From Polyporus tsugae (lineage: Eukaryota > Basidiomycota > Agaricomycetes > Polyporales > Polyporaceae), in the NCBI GenBank assembly GCA_024305745.1, contig JAHRBS010000004.1, forward strand, positions 3,348,001-3,412,000: 64,000 bases of DNA, written 5' to 3'. Positions within the stretch are counted from its first letter, which is position 1. The number at the start of each line of letters is the position of its first letter. Made by a program: the position numbers and the translations under genes. Of this stretch, positions 47,535 to 59,224 are shown in pieces. A model generated the notes under the pieces. The model had not been told where the DNA came from. It was given only the letters and a program-made list of their open reading frames with translations, and searched no databases.

Positions 47535-49224
47535 TATCGCATGGGTCGATGACACAGGTCGTGATAGCCACGGGTGAAGAAGAACACTGCAAGTGAGACA
47601 AGAGAGGGGGGAGGGCCAGGGTCCTAACGGAAGGACAGAAGGGCAAACCGCAAGGGAAGGGGGGGCAGGATGGACTTGAGATCAAGGATCAGGACGCGGA
47701 GGGCCTCCCGAGCATCCGATTAGAGGTTTACTTGAGAACTGTGCGCGTGCACTGCCCAGTGGACAGGGGTGAAGACGCTGACTGGGTGCCGGAACGCGTT
47801 GGTAGGAATACCGAGACAGGTGTGTGCGTGGGTGACAGCAACTACCAGCGTGCCGCCCCAGCTGAGACTGACACGCGACTCCAGACTGTCTTGGGTCTCG
47901 GATGGCGGTGGCAATGGCGGGAGCGGAGGACCCAGGCCGTCGCGGCGGGTATATATCGATTGGCACTCGCCCCAAGTCTGGTGCGCCGGGTATATGGCAG
48001 CCTCACCCGCTCGTCCTAGTGCAGGGATGCAAGGATGAGCGAGGGAGGAGGCAGACAGCGTGTCCGCCCCAGCCGGAACAGACTGGCGCTGTCGCCGTGG
48101 CAACTCGGGCGGCTGCGGGGGAATGTGAATGTCATTGTCACGATCCTCGAGGCCCCTTCCGCCCGATCTAACCCATCGATCCTCCCGTGAACATGGATCG
48201 CCCTCCCAAGCGTCATCTTCTCTCCTCCCCTTCTCCCGACTCGCCTCATCATCCAATTCTCCGGACACTCTGAGCCTCATCACATATATCTTGTTTGCCA
48301 TCTTCTCAACTTCCGTGCAATACTTCATCGCAAAAGAAAGAAAAAACTATGGGCGACTCGCCAACTTTGATCCCTGGTGTCAATCAGCGCCGCCGCCCCG
48401 CTTGCGTGCACGATTAAAAGCATGCCGTACACTCGGCAGGCGCCTCGGGGGGGGGGGCTTCACTCTTGCGTCACGCCATCATCCAAAATCAGCCAAGCTC
48501 TCGATGTTGTCAAACAAACACCTCCTCCCAGGACCGTGCCTGACAAACCTTGATTGTGGCGCATCCACCAGCCCCGTAAGCACGTAACTGAGGCCCAGCT
48601 TCACTGACGCCCGGAAGTAGCGACCCATCACTACTCACTCCTCGCACAAAAATGGCCTCAGCCGGAGCCCGAACATACTCGCCCTTGCCTCGCATGTCGA
48701 TGCTGCGTACAGCGCCCGACGCGAATCTGCCGACGTTCTTCACACCGCAGCGGCCACGCACATGTCGAACCCCATGCGTCCTTGTACGTGGTCCTCGACT
48801 ATCGTCATCACGTCGCAAGGTCGAAGGTGTTGATGAAGCCCACCACGAGGCCTCGCATCGACGTGACGTCTCGCAGCCCTGGTCAGGAAGCATCAATCAG
48901 GATGGGTGCGACCACCGGCGTGTCGATAAGAAAATAATCCTCCGTACGTACTGAGCGGGATGGCAACACACGGTGCCGTCGTCCACAATGAGTACTAGTA
49001 CACGGTAGTCAAGTCCAGGTGATAAAACATACATACGATTGCCAGGGGGAGTCGACTATGTATGGGTACAGTGCGATAGCAGTATAAAATATATGCAGTA
49101 CAGAACGCGGTTAACGACAAAATGGATGACGATGACATGACGAAAACCTGGGAACAACTGTTACTCAACGAGCAACCGTGCATATGCGAACCGATCATTC
49201 CATGGGGATAGCGATACATATGTG
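47535..49224. other. 1.7-kb intergenic region, no gene recognised
   Basis: Contains the promoter of the upstream complement-strand gene and the 3' region of the Nvj2-like gene. A run of about nine G residues lies near 48450. An open frame on the complement (47720-48328) has no recognisable content and most likely reflects GC bias. Confidence 0.4.
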
Positions 49225-52200
49225 CTACGCCAACGCCCGCACCCGGCGCGGCGGGAGCGCAGGCGGCGGCCCCCGGCCTGCAGACGACGGCGGACTTGGT
49301 GTATGCGACGGAGTGGGGGTTGCTGATGCTGATGCTGAAGCGGAAGCGGCAGACGGTGACAACGAGGAGAGCTCGACTGCTAGCTCGCTGCGATCAGGCG
49401 AATCTGACCGTTCTTGGCTGGGGGTGTGTGGGGCATCCGCGACCTCAGCACTCCGGTTCGCCTCCAGGTCCTGGTCCTCACCTGGCGACGAGGGTGCGCT
49501 AGCTGGCAGGGTGAGCGACGCCCGCTTCTCCCTGTCCTTCGAGACGATCGACTGTAGAGCCGCCGATGCCCGGGAGGTGGAGGTGGAGGAAGAGAGGGAG
49601 TCTCCCTCAGATGGACGCGTCACTTCCGTCCTACTGTGCGCGTTCGTCGGCGCCGCACGAGGAGGAAGGGGAGGCGGGACTGGTCGTGGCGGCAGAGGCG
49701 ATGTCAACGTCGATGACACGTCCTCACTTGCATCCGAGGTCGGTGGCGCGGAGTCCTGATCGTGGCCCGTAAAGCCTGTCTGTGACACGGGCGCGAGTTC
49801 GCTTCGTGTGGGGGTCGCGGAACCAGACGCGGGGTTCTTCCACAAACGGTACACGCTTTGCAAGGGGGCCTTCTTCGGCTCCTGGGGGACGACCGGTGGC
49901 GGCGGCGCATACCCCATTGACATGACCTCCCCCCGATGGCTTGCGTGTATGCCAGGGATGGTCATAGTCTTCGGGGGGAGCGGCTGCGTGTGTATCGTCG
50001 ATGGCGGTCGATGGTCCTCCTCCAAAGGCACGATGCTCGGGGGGTGGCTGGCGCTCTGCTGCGAAGAATTCGACACCTGCGACTCCGTTCTCTCCAATAG
50101 TGCAGGAGACTCGGGGCGTGGCATCGCGCTCACACTGGGCTTCATCGCCCTAGTGGATGCAGGAGAGGTTTCGATGGGCGCGTTGCTCGGCGAAGCGCTG
50201 TCTGCCCTATGTTTCCCCTTCGCATCCTGCGGCACAGGGATAGGCTCTGAAGACCCGTTGCTTCGCGACGACGCCTCCTGCGATGACGGGCGCTCCTTCT
50301 CCCGTCTTTCCTCCACCGCAGCGCGGACTTCAGCGTAGCTCGGCCTCACCGTCGAAGACCTGCTGTCGGGACGCCGCTGGTCGCCGTGCCCGGCGTCGGG
50401 GACCTCGTCCGCCGACGGTCCGGAGCCCGAGCCTCCTATAGCGTCTCGCCGGAAGTTGCCCCAGCTCACGCCCCATTTGCGCATCGTCTCCTTGGCCGTG
50501 TTGCTGAGCGCCTGCTTGTCGCCTGCACGGGACTTCAGCGTCTGGAAGAAGATGCTGGCCTGGGTCGTGGCTGTTTGCCGGGAAGAGCTTCCGTTTACGG
50601 GGCTCTTCGACCGGAAGTTAGCCAGCTGTGAGTCTGACGCATCGTCCGACACGTCGCCGGCGTGTGACGAGGACAATGAGGGGGCACGGGAGGACGCAGG
50701 ACGAGAATGTTCTGAAGGTGAGCGACGGCTCGGAGGGGTGGGGGCGAGGTGTTGAGCTTCTTCAGAAGCATCGTCGGAGTGCAGACCACGACCATCCAGG
50801 GTCTCCAATGAACCGTTGAAGTTCGGGAGGCTAGAGCGTCGTGGGGCGACGGTATCTGCACCGAGTCTCCGCCCTCTGGAGTCTTGTTCCTCCGGGGGGG
50901 TCGCATTGTAAGGGGTGCTTGTAGATAGGTTGGCCGCTTCCTCCACACTTGAAAACCACGTACGCCGTTTTGCAGCCGGAGAAGTTCCCATTGATGGATT
51001 GGCATCCACGGTGCTAGCACGGGGCACCGGAGCGGCGTCTGGGGGAGATGTGCCAGTAGTCGTCTGCTGGACTTCTTCGGCTGACTGCGAACGAGGGATG
51101 GCGGGGCGCTGGGTGTCGGCGATATCTGATTTAGAAACTTCCGAGGACGGTGCTGTTGTCGTGCTGGTCTCCTCTGTCGTTGTAGGTTGCTCGCCGGTAA
51201 GTGTTGGGGCCTGTTCATGACGAGAAGCATCTGCCCAAATGCCACCACGGTGCTGATACTGCGAACTTTCGAAGAACGAGACGTCGTCCATATTCGGCAA
51301 CACGACAGACTCGTAAATCTGCGTGGTAGTTGAATCATGAGTACACTGCAAAGTCGTAAAAGTAATCGACTTACGACTTCCTTCACCTTCGACTCGATGG
51401 TACTCAGGATCATGCCCCAGGTGATTTGACGGTCGCTCACGACAGGTTCCACCTCCATGACGATGTTTGGCATCTGGGTGAAGGCATACCAGATACGACT
51501 ACTTGGCGGCCGTTTGACCTTGACAAGCAGATTGCCCTCAATCTCCCGTACAACCAGAGCCAGAACGAGCTTGACGACATAGGTCTTGAACCGTGCACCG
51601 AGATTGATGGTCGCTGTAGCCTCCACGGTAATCCGTATCTCGCCTTTGTACGCCACATGAACTTCCAGCGAAGCGTCGCCCTCCTTCGTGAGCTCCTTCA
51701 GCATAGGTTTGCTGAATGTGGGTGCCCGGTTGCCGACGCTGACCTCCCGGACGTTGATATCAGTGAGGAACGCCGGCCGCTTCACCTTCGAGATCTTCTT
51801 CATGAGCCTCCCGATGATGTACGACTCCAGCGTCTGTGTCCGGTAGTAGCTGAAGAATATCCGCCCGAGGAGTGCGTTGAGCCACCGCATGGGGATCACG
51901 TCCGGCTGCTCGTCGAGCGTCGCCACGAGGTGGGACATGTCGTCCGGCTTATAGACGGACCTGAGCGGCTCCAGCGTTGGGGTGTTCGCCGGGTGGGCGG
52001 ACGCGTGGACCAGCGCGAGGTACCAGTCCTCCATCTCGACCACCGACCGCACGAAGATGAACCACGGCATCGACGCGTCGAACGCCTGTTCCCTCGCCTC
52101 GTCTCGCCGCTTCTCTGCCTCGCCCAACCGCTCCCGTTCCTTCTGCGTGCTCCCGCCCTTCTCCTCCACGGCCTCCTCAACCTCATCTCTGCCCAGCCGC

Positions 52201-52790
52201 ATGTCCCTCATCACGCTAGGCATCATCTCCTTCCCCGCTGCTGCTGCTGCGGCCTTCGGCTTGAGGCAGATCGCGTTCCGCTTCGCGAACAGCTCACCGT
52301 CCGTGAGGCCCTCGGGGAACACGACGACGTCGTGCCCGCCGAGCTCGATCGCCGCCTCGCACTCGGTCATGCTCTCGTCCTCGTACAAGTAGAGCACCTT
52401 GCCCTTGAGCGCAACGTACCACGTATCCTTCGGCCGCGACCGCTTCGGGTCCTTGGAGCGCGCGTCCAGGAAGCCCCGGACCATGTCCACGTACGACGCG
52501 TCCGTCTGCGATTCCTCGAACGTCCGGCGCACGGTCAGCCAACTTTTGCGGGGCCGGGGGAGGTCATTGAGATCGGGAGGGGACGGGGAAGGACCGGTGG
52601 TCGGCGGCGCATCGGCGTTGCCCTCGTCCTCCGATAGTAGCTGGAGCTCGCGTTTCTTGAGCTTGTAAGGGTCTGGATCGCCGACGGGGACCGATGTGTA
52701 TACGGTGTAGAAGACGGCGGCGATGATAAGGAGTGGGAGGAATGTTAGTCCGCCTAGCACATACGCGTAGAAGAGTGCCTTCAGGGACAT
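49225..52790 (-). CDS. NVJ2: SMP-domain lipid-transfer protein, Nvj2 / TEX2 family
   Basis: Nvj2/TEX2 proteins sit in the ER and move lipids at membrane contact sites (nucleus-vacuole, ER-Golgi). The start at 52790 gives [20 protein letters not shown], leading into [14 protein letters not shown], one membrane anchor. A PH-like region follows ([20 protein letters not shown] up to [20 protein letters not shown]), interrupted by a Lys/Glu-rich insert. The SMP domain occupies about 51370-51900: [78 protein letters not shown] 59-nt intron (about 51316-51374) leads to [20 protein letters not shown]. The rest, roughly 680 residues, is a disordered Ser/Pro/Thr-rich tail ending [13 protein letters not shown]. 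Domain order fits the family; the very long tail is unusual relative to yeast Nvj2, and its role is unknown. Confidence 0.9.
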
Positions 52791-53341
52791 CGGGGTTGCA
52801 GACTACCTGACGCCTCAGTGAGATGAGCGGACGACGAGACAGGAAAGAGACGGACGGTTATGTGGGATTAGCGAGCTCTGCGTCGAGCCCGTGGTGGACG
52901 TAGAGCATGGAATACGTGGTCGATGGCGGGGTGGTGTAGCGGCCACACACAGTGAGGTCACCGCATACATCCATCAACCGAACACGTGCGTTCCTCCTCT
53001 TCGGGCCAACACCCGACTCCCCGAGCACTCCGACAGTTGAAGAAGCGACGGCTTTCCGCTCGACTTCGCGCATGTCCGTCGATTCGGATGTACTGTATTA
53101 GTCGCAGATGTCACACCTTTGATCACAGATAACATTGCTATATACCCGAGTACATATATCCTAGCTAAGCAAAACGAGAGATGGTCGTGTCATATGTACA
53201 TGAAGCGAATGGAATAACGATGCGTTGAATGCCGATGAGATGTACAAGTAAATGCTCTAAGATCCATACATAGTCCGTGAGTGGGGAACGCGGAAATATT
53301 CCCGCACGTAATGCGCGAGACGACGGGTACGTGCCAGCGTT
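52791..53341. promoter_or_regulatory. Upstream region of the Nvj2-like gene
   Basis: 551 bases upstream of the Nvj2-like start codon; also downstream of the neighbouring complement-strand gene. AT-rich patches at 53120-53170 include tatataccc-like sequence. No gene recognised. Confidence 0.4.
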
Positions 53342-54322
53342 TCAGCCTTCTCTATGGCTGCTCCGCGAGTAACATGTTCGTCCGCGCGAAGGGTGCGTGC
53401 GCTCGGCGGTCCTCTGACGTCTCGTGGAAAGGGGCCTGGAGAACATGCCTTTTGACATCTGTTCCTGCACCGGTGGCAGCTGTGCGTGCCAGTGGCCGTC
53501 CTCGTACCTCCAGCGTTCCACTAATGGAAACGGCTTGGCCGTAAGAGGCGGGAAGACGTCGTTCAGGACAGGATGTGTTGGGACAGGTAACCGGTTGCCA
53601 AACGCGGCATCCTGGTAGGGGATCAGACACGCGTCCTCCCGCGGTAATGAGGGGCAGGGTGTAATGACAATGGTCGGTATTGACGGGTCGTCGCTAAGGA
53701 CGACCAGCGGATTGTCGTGTACCTGGAAGATACCTAGGTTAGCGTTGCCCGTGAGCAGACAAGAAGCAATGAGCATACACTGACACAGGATCGTCGCCTG
53801 GCCCGAGGAGGTGGTGACAGGCAAGACAGAGCTGTTAGGTCGGTCGTACCCTGACAACGCTTTAGGCTGGTGGCGGGCACGTCTCGCTCGACAGGCTTTG
53901 TCGGCGCCGAAATAAGCTCATAGACTAGACGCAGAAGTGACGTCTGGAGCGCAGGCTTACCTCAGAGTATTTTGTTTCCCGTTCTGACGCCGTCGCGACC
54001 TCCATGTCGACGAAGAGCTGCGCAAGCTGCTCCACGTCATCGTGAAGGGTAGAGGAAAGAGCTTTGTAAACGGGTGCGACGGTGCGTGTGCAGATGTCGG
54101 ACACCCTATTCCAGGCAAGCTGAGGGAGGGGCCAAACGAGTTGGCAAAGTTCCTCGACGTTCAGGTTCTGAGCGGAAGCAGTTCATGAAGGCCTGTTATC
54201 TCTTTCAAAATGGATCTGCTCACCAGAACCTCTTTGTCATTCTCCGCCTGCGAGCACCGTCCCCCAACCTCGATAGTTGACGTCAAGGTCCTCGAAACCG
54301 CCCTCGACAACCGCGACAGCAT
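53342..54322 (-). CDS. Unrecognised protein, about 250 aa, four exons
   Basis: The reconstruction starts at 54322 with MLSRLSRAVSRTLTSTIE. A roughly 100-nt intron leads to NLNVEELCQLVWPLPQLAWN, RVSDICTRTVAPVYKALSS and LHDDVEQLAQLFVDMEVATA. A second intron (gtaagcc...ttgtcag) leads to GYDRPNSSVLPVTTSSGQAT. A likely 45-nt in-phase intron (gtatgct...cctag) leads to IFQVHDNPLVVLSDDPSIPT, DAAFGNRLPVPTHPVLNDVF and RWRYEDGHWHAQLPP. The C-terminus is Arg-rich and less certain. The basic N-terminus with alternating Ser/Arg could be a mitochondrial presequence, which is inference. Good splice signals and even composition argue for a real gene. No family recognised. Confidence 0.55.
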
Positions 54323-55024
54323 ATTGTCCACGGACAGGGGGGGAACAAGAAAATGTGGAGGACTAGAGGCAAAATAGCTAGCTGTGAAGAGACAGACGGC
54401 CACCGGTCATCTGTAGGTCAGGCAAGACAAACATGAGGATGGTGGCCAAGGGAAAGCGGGAGTAGGTCAGCCCAAACGGAGCCAAGGGTCCGCCGCGATT
54501 CCCCTCTCGCTCATTGGTCCGCTTGAGTCAAAAAGCCGGTGCCGGCTGACCCCACAGCGTCTGACTCCCGCCAACATCCCGGACCTGGCGCCCGACTCAT
54601 CTCAGATTACGATCTGCGCTATGTCAACTTCGGTACCGTATCCGCCTTTGGACTCTCACTCACAACCCACACGTCAGCCACTCGAAGCTAAGATATCACA
54701 AATGTGCGGCAATATACTGTATAGTTTATGTAACAAATAGAACATGGAAGGGAGAGATCTATGCAGAACGAACGAATGCAATATTGCTACAGTGGAGAGA
54801 AGGACCGATATACAGTGCGTCAATGAGAGTGAGCAATGTGTACGTGTGTGCTACAGCGTGCAATGACCGATGCGACAAGACCGATGCGACAAGAACGATG
54901 CGAGTGGATGTGAGATATATGAGAGAAGAGAGCGAAGGTCCAGGTCCGATTAATACGTATCCCAACCGACCGCACCAAAGCTAACAGGCAAATGGTGTGC
55001 GAGCTGCGTCCCGGTAGAGACCGA
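54323..55024. other. Intergenic region, no gene recognised
   Basis: 702 bases between two complement-strand genes. GC-rich up to about 54640 and AT-richer after that (54690-54960), with tatataca near 54810. Holds a promoter and a 3' region; nothing else seen. Confidence 0.4.
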
Positions 55025-56828
55025 CTACGGCCAAGACCAGTTGGCATCTAGGAGGAGGAGGTCTTCCGACTCCGTCCCAGTCCACGACCCGAAAAAATCG
55101 AAGGACTGCTCGTCGCAGCTCTCTTCGGGGACCTCTTCGAACAGGCCAGATTCCTCTACCTCCATTGAGTCCGAGTCCTCGTCATCTTCAGGGACAACGT
55201 CGAGAGGAACGTGGCTGGCGACGTCCAACTCAGGTAAGGGGATGATAGGCTCCGACCGCCGCCTGACGAAGTCCTTGGGATCGTAGTGTTGCCCGGAGAG
55301 TAGGATCTGCGGCTTGAAAGCACGGACCGGTCGGGGATGTTGGAGTTCTACCGCGCGCGGGAGCTGCGTCTGATGAGGGGCGATCGATGAGGGGACGGAG
55401 TGAAATGCCGAAGCCGAACTCGACGACGCAAGATTATCTTTGATCGAATGCGTCATCAAGTCAGCGGGGACGGACATGACTTGCTTGTACACCTCGTGGC
55501 ACGGGACGAAAAATGATGGGAAGTTACAAGCGGCGAGGTTCGCAGGCTCGCTGTGCCGCCTGGCTGTCGATAAAGGGACGGCGTTGTATGTTGGGGGTAG
55601 AGTGGTCGCTTGAGGAAGTGAGAAATTGAACGTAAAGCTAGTGGGAGAGAAGGGCGCGGATCCTGAGACGTAAGAATTCTCGTGCTCCCTCTTCTTCGCT
55701 TCCACGGCGAGCGGGAAGTCATACCCAATCGGTAGAACTTGGGGGTGCTCGGAAGGCGAACCGAAGCAACCTTCGCTAGGTGCAGGCGTCGTGACTGCCG
55801 TCGTATCGGACGCCGGCGTGGGATAGTCTTCCGGGTACGAACTCGAGGCGAAGCTCGAACGCGACATAGAGCGGGAGAGCGGCGAAGGGGGATAGGCTTG
55901 CTGCGCGTTATGGCTGTAGCTGTCAACTGACAACGGGTCGACAGCTTCCAAGAAGCTGCCCGACGAGAGTAGTTGGGTGAAACCTGACAGACAGAATGTT
56001 AGACAACACCATATTAAGCTGACGTCTAATGAGCACTGACTAATGCTATCATATGAGTCCCAAAAGACCTCAGTGTTGCTGGTTCCACACGAAGGGACCT
56101 CAGGCCAAGCGGGAGCGCGCTCGTTGCTGATGGTGGCATAGTGACCGCCGAATGGTAGGGAGTTTGCCTCCGGGCCGAAGTTGAAGATCATTTGAGGACC
56201 GAGTTGAGAAGGCGTGGGTGAGGGAGGTGGGTTGGAAGACGAAGCGGACAAGGCTTCGTCTTGGGGTATATAATCGTCTGCTGGAGCGACGCCCGTTCTT
56301 GAGGGAGCGGTGGGATTGCCAAAGAGACTGGCATAATCGAGACCTTGCGGCACTCGATGATCGAAAGGAAGCGAAAGCACGCCTTGGAAGTTACCGAGCG
56401 CCTGGTTAAATCAGGAATGATCAGCCCGTCATTCCGGGTTATGGACACCATGGAACAAAAGCTGTCGAGAGACAAAGCACGGCAGGATTGATGCACGAGG
56501 CAAGACAACGGCGCATAGGCAACATCGCCATAATGAAGTATTCATGCCGATTGTGTGGCACAGGTGCAGGAGACGGGACACTCACCTGCGGCTCGCGAAC
56601 CTCATTAAGATTCGACGCACAGCTGGTCAGAGGGCGCGGACTCTGATCACAGGTAGGCAAAAATGCGATTGCGGCACTTGCGCTCTTGTCGCCACACGGC
56701 TGAGCCGTTGAGGGTGAATAGGATGCGTGGTGTGTCTTCGCTCGCTTGTAGGGCGGCTCGAGGAAATCTCCGCCGCGGGCATCGTGGGACGGGTGGGGAC
56801 AGAGGCGCTTCGGGGAAGGGACTGTCAT
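55025..56828 (-). CDS. Unrecognised Ser/Pro-rich acidic-tail protein (possible transcriptional regulator)
   Basis: Exon 1 starts at 56828 with MTVPSPKRLCPHPSHDARGG and a basic patch PPYKRAKTHH that could be a nuclear signal. It ends LNEVREPQ, and an intron of about 180 nt runs to ccag near 56402. Exon 2 reads ALGNFQGVLSLPFDHRVPQG and later VFWDSYDSI. A roughly 60-nt intron follows (near 55984-56043), then GFTQLLSSGSFLEAVDPLSV. The long remainder is Ser/Pro/Thr-rich (PPSPLSRSMSRSSFASSSY) and includes HYDPKDFVRRRSEPIIPLPE. The C-terminus is strongly acidic (PEDDEDSDSMEVEESGLFEE, ending DANWSWP). No DNA-binding domain is visible. A role in transcription is only a guess from composition. Confidence 0.62.
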
Positions 56829-59224
56829 GGGGAGGGAGCAAGAGGGGCAAGATGGGGGGTCGGGGGGTCAGGGACGGGAGGGAGGTATTTGAATGATTCT
56901 GGGGGCGGCATTGCGCAGGGACGAGGATGGAGTTGTGAACGGAAGCTGTGAGATCGGTGAGAGACCGCAAGCGAGAAGCGTTCTAAGGTGTCCGGATATG
57001 GAAGTGCAACCACAATCATCCACCGGATGCCCAGAATGGCCGCTTCTCCGAATATCGCAAAGCCACCTACGCTGATACCCATCATCCCAAGAACATCTCC
57101 CTCATGAGAACCCTCAGAGCCACCCATCGCCATTCGTCCCCCTCCCTCTCCCCCCCTCCCGCCGCACCACGCTGTCAGTGCCACTAATAGCCTATACGCT
57201 TCGCATCCCCTTCTGTCGTATGGTGACCGCACCCATCCGTCCCTCTTCCATACTGTACCCGTTGCGCCCATCATCCACACGTTCCTGTCCTCCCCTTGTA
57301 TGATCTATCTCAATTGCCCCCTCCTCGATCACACCGTAACACAAGTCCATCACTGATGTCCCCGCCCCGCCCACCCGCACAGTTCGAACTTCAACCTACG
57401 CATCGCCCTCTCTGCTGTTTTCCTGCGATACGGTACTTACTTCCGACGCCGCATCTCGCCCGCAGCAGCGCTTTGTGAATTCTGAGTACTCGTGGCAGTT
57501 ATGCAATCCCCGCCCTTCGTCGGCTGCGGCGTGCAGAATTGCCTCCTGTCGCCCGCGTAGCCCACGCAGAAGCTATGTGTCAGGCTTCGCTCAATTCTCC
57601 TTAGCCCGAACGCACAAATCTCCGTCAGCTGACTCGAGCATCTCAGACATGCCACGCTGCCCCATCCAAGCATGATATCCACCGAGCCGTACCGCGCGCC
57701 TCGCGGATATTCGTGACAATTAGCTGTGTCTCATGCGTGTTCCATATGTTATGCAGGGCACTGTTCCTGGGTGGTCCCTCGAATGATCCCCACCCGGCCA
57801 ACTCTCGTTGGCATGACACATCAGCGTTGTGCCGACTGTTCTCCTTCCTCCGTGACCGTCATCGCGCTGGGCCCAGCGCCCGATTTCGCCGGTTGCGGTA
57901 TCACCTCCTACAGATCGGATCCCAAATTTCCCTGGCTTCACCGCTCGCCCCTGCAGCCCGTCGAGTCAAACAACACGTGTCCGTTCTTTCCAAGGACTGC
58001 ATGCTCACCGGAGCGAGCTGCGGCGAACCTTGGGAGGAGTGCCATACGCGCGCACGAGCCAATTAACTCTCACAGAAAATTTGAACAGGAAAGATTTGAA
58101 CAGAAAAGCTAGCTTGGCACACGCAACGCCACTGAAATCGACACAGTGGTAGCCGCGGCTCTGACGGCGACGGCGAACCGTGCATAAATGTGCAGAGCGG
58201 TACTGTGGCAACTCGGGTTGGCTCAGCTCATCCTTACACATTACCCGGAAGAATCGCGGCTGCGCTTCTGGGTAGTGTCGTAAAGACTGTATTGGACATC
58301 AGCCGCCCTGGCTTTTTGTCTCACACCGGACGTCGCAACTCAGCATAAAACACGGAGTTGTGGCAGGTGCTTCCCATAGGCACGACAAGCTTCTGGTTCC
58401 ACAGCCGTGCCCTGCGTCTGCCAAACCCGCTAGGCGGTAGGGCGACCATCTGCGGTACAATTGAATGGTGCAGGATAAACTTCAAAGTTCGGGTTGGTGA
58501 GCGTCATATCGCCACCAACGGGAACTGACGTACCTTCATAGAGGCGAACGGCTGTTAGCGGCGATCTGTAGCGGTCGGCATTTGGGGTTCCGCATAAACG
58601 CATGACAGCGACGGTAGCAGTGTCAATGCCTTCCTCGCTTCCTAGGCGGGAACAGTTTGCTGACTTCAGATTCCGCGCCGACTGCGAATGGGTGCATTAG
58701 CGGTGATCACAGGACACATGAACTTGATCCCTTACCAAAATGGCTGACCCGCCGTGCCTCAGTGGAAGCAAAAGATACAGAACTCTAGAACCACATGATT
58801 GCAGGATTGAGTGCTGTAGGACGCAAATAAGCTCATGACAAATCAAACTTCGTCGACGTTAGCAATCACGACCAGATATTCCCGCATATCCGGACGGTTG
58901 TGGGATCACAGCTGTAGCATTGTATTCTGATAAATACCCAGTCAGTATAGACCAACTTCTTTAGATGCAGGGGCACTCACATGGTGCACACACTTAACCC
59001 CCCACCATTCGCAATCGATACATATCACACTTACAAGGACATTCCTGCGAGCGGTATCGCATATCAGTCAAAGCGCCTATAGAGGGACCAAGAACTCTCC
59101 GCATATCGTGATTGAACATCAAACCTTGAACACTTTGGAAAGATATGGATACGCCATAGATCGCGACCGCAGCATCACGGATGAACTGAACGAATATTAG
59201 TTCTACAGCATCTCCTGCTAGCGT
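56829..59224. other. 2.4-kb intergenic region, no gene recognised
   Basis: The left half (to about 57500) is GC-rich and likely the promoter/leader of the gene at 55025-56828. The right half, including 58400-59160, is AT-richer without open frames above 100 codons of credible composition. I see no RNA gene or repeat array. Confidence 0.4.

Noticed and set aside
47720..48328. 202-codon open frame upstream of the complement-strand genes.
   Set aside because: No recognisable content; GC-rich promoter-like sequence with overlapping frames on both strands.
51426..52637. 403-codon plus-strand open frame inside the Nvj2-like gene.
   Set aside because: It is antisense to the PH/SMP exons. Its His/Arg/Leu-rich translation is the usual shadow of a GC-rich coding exon.
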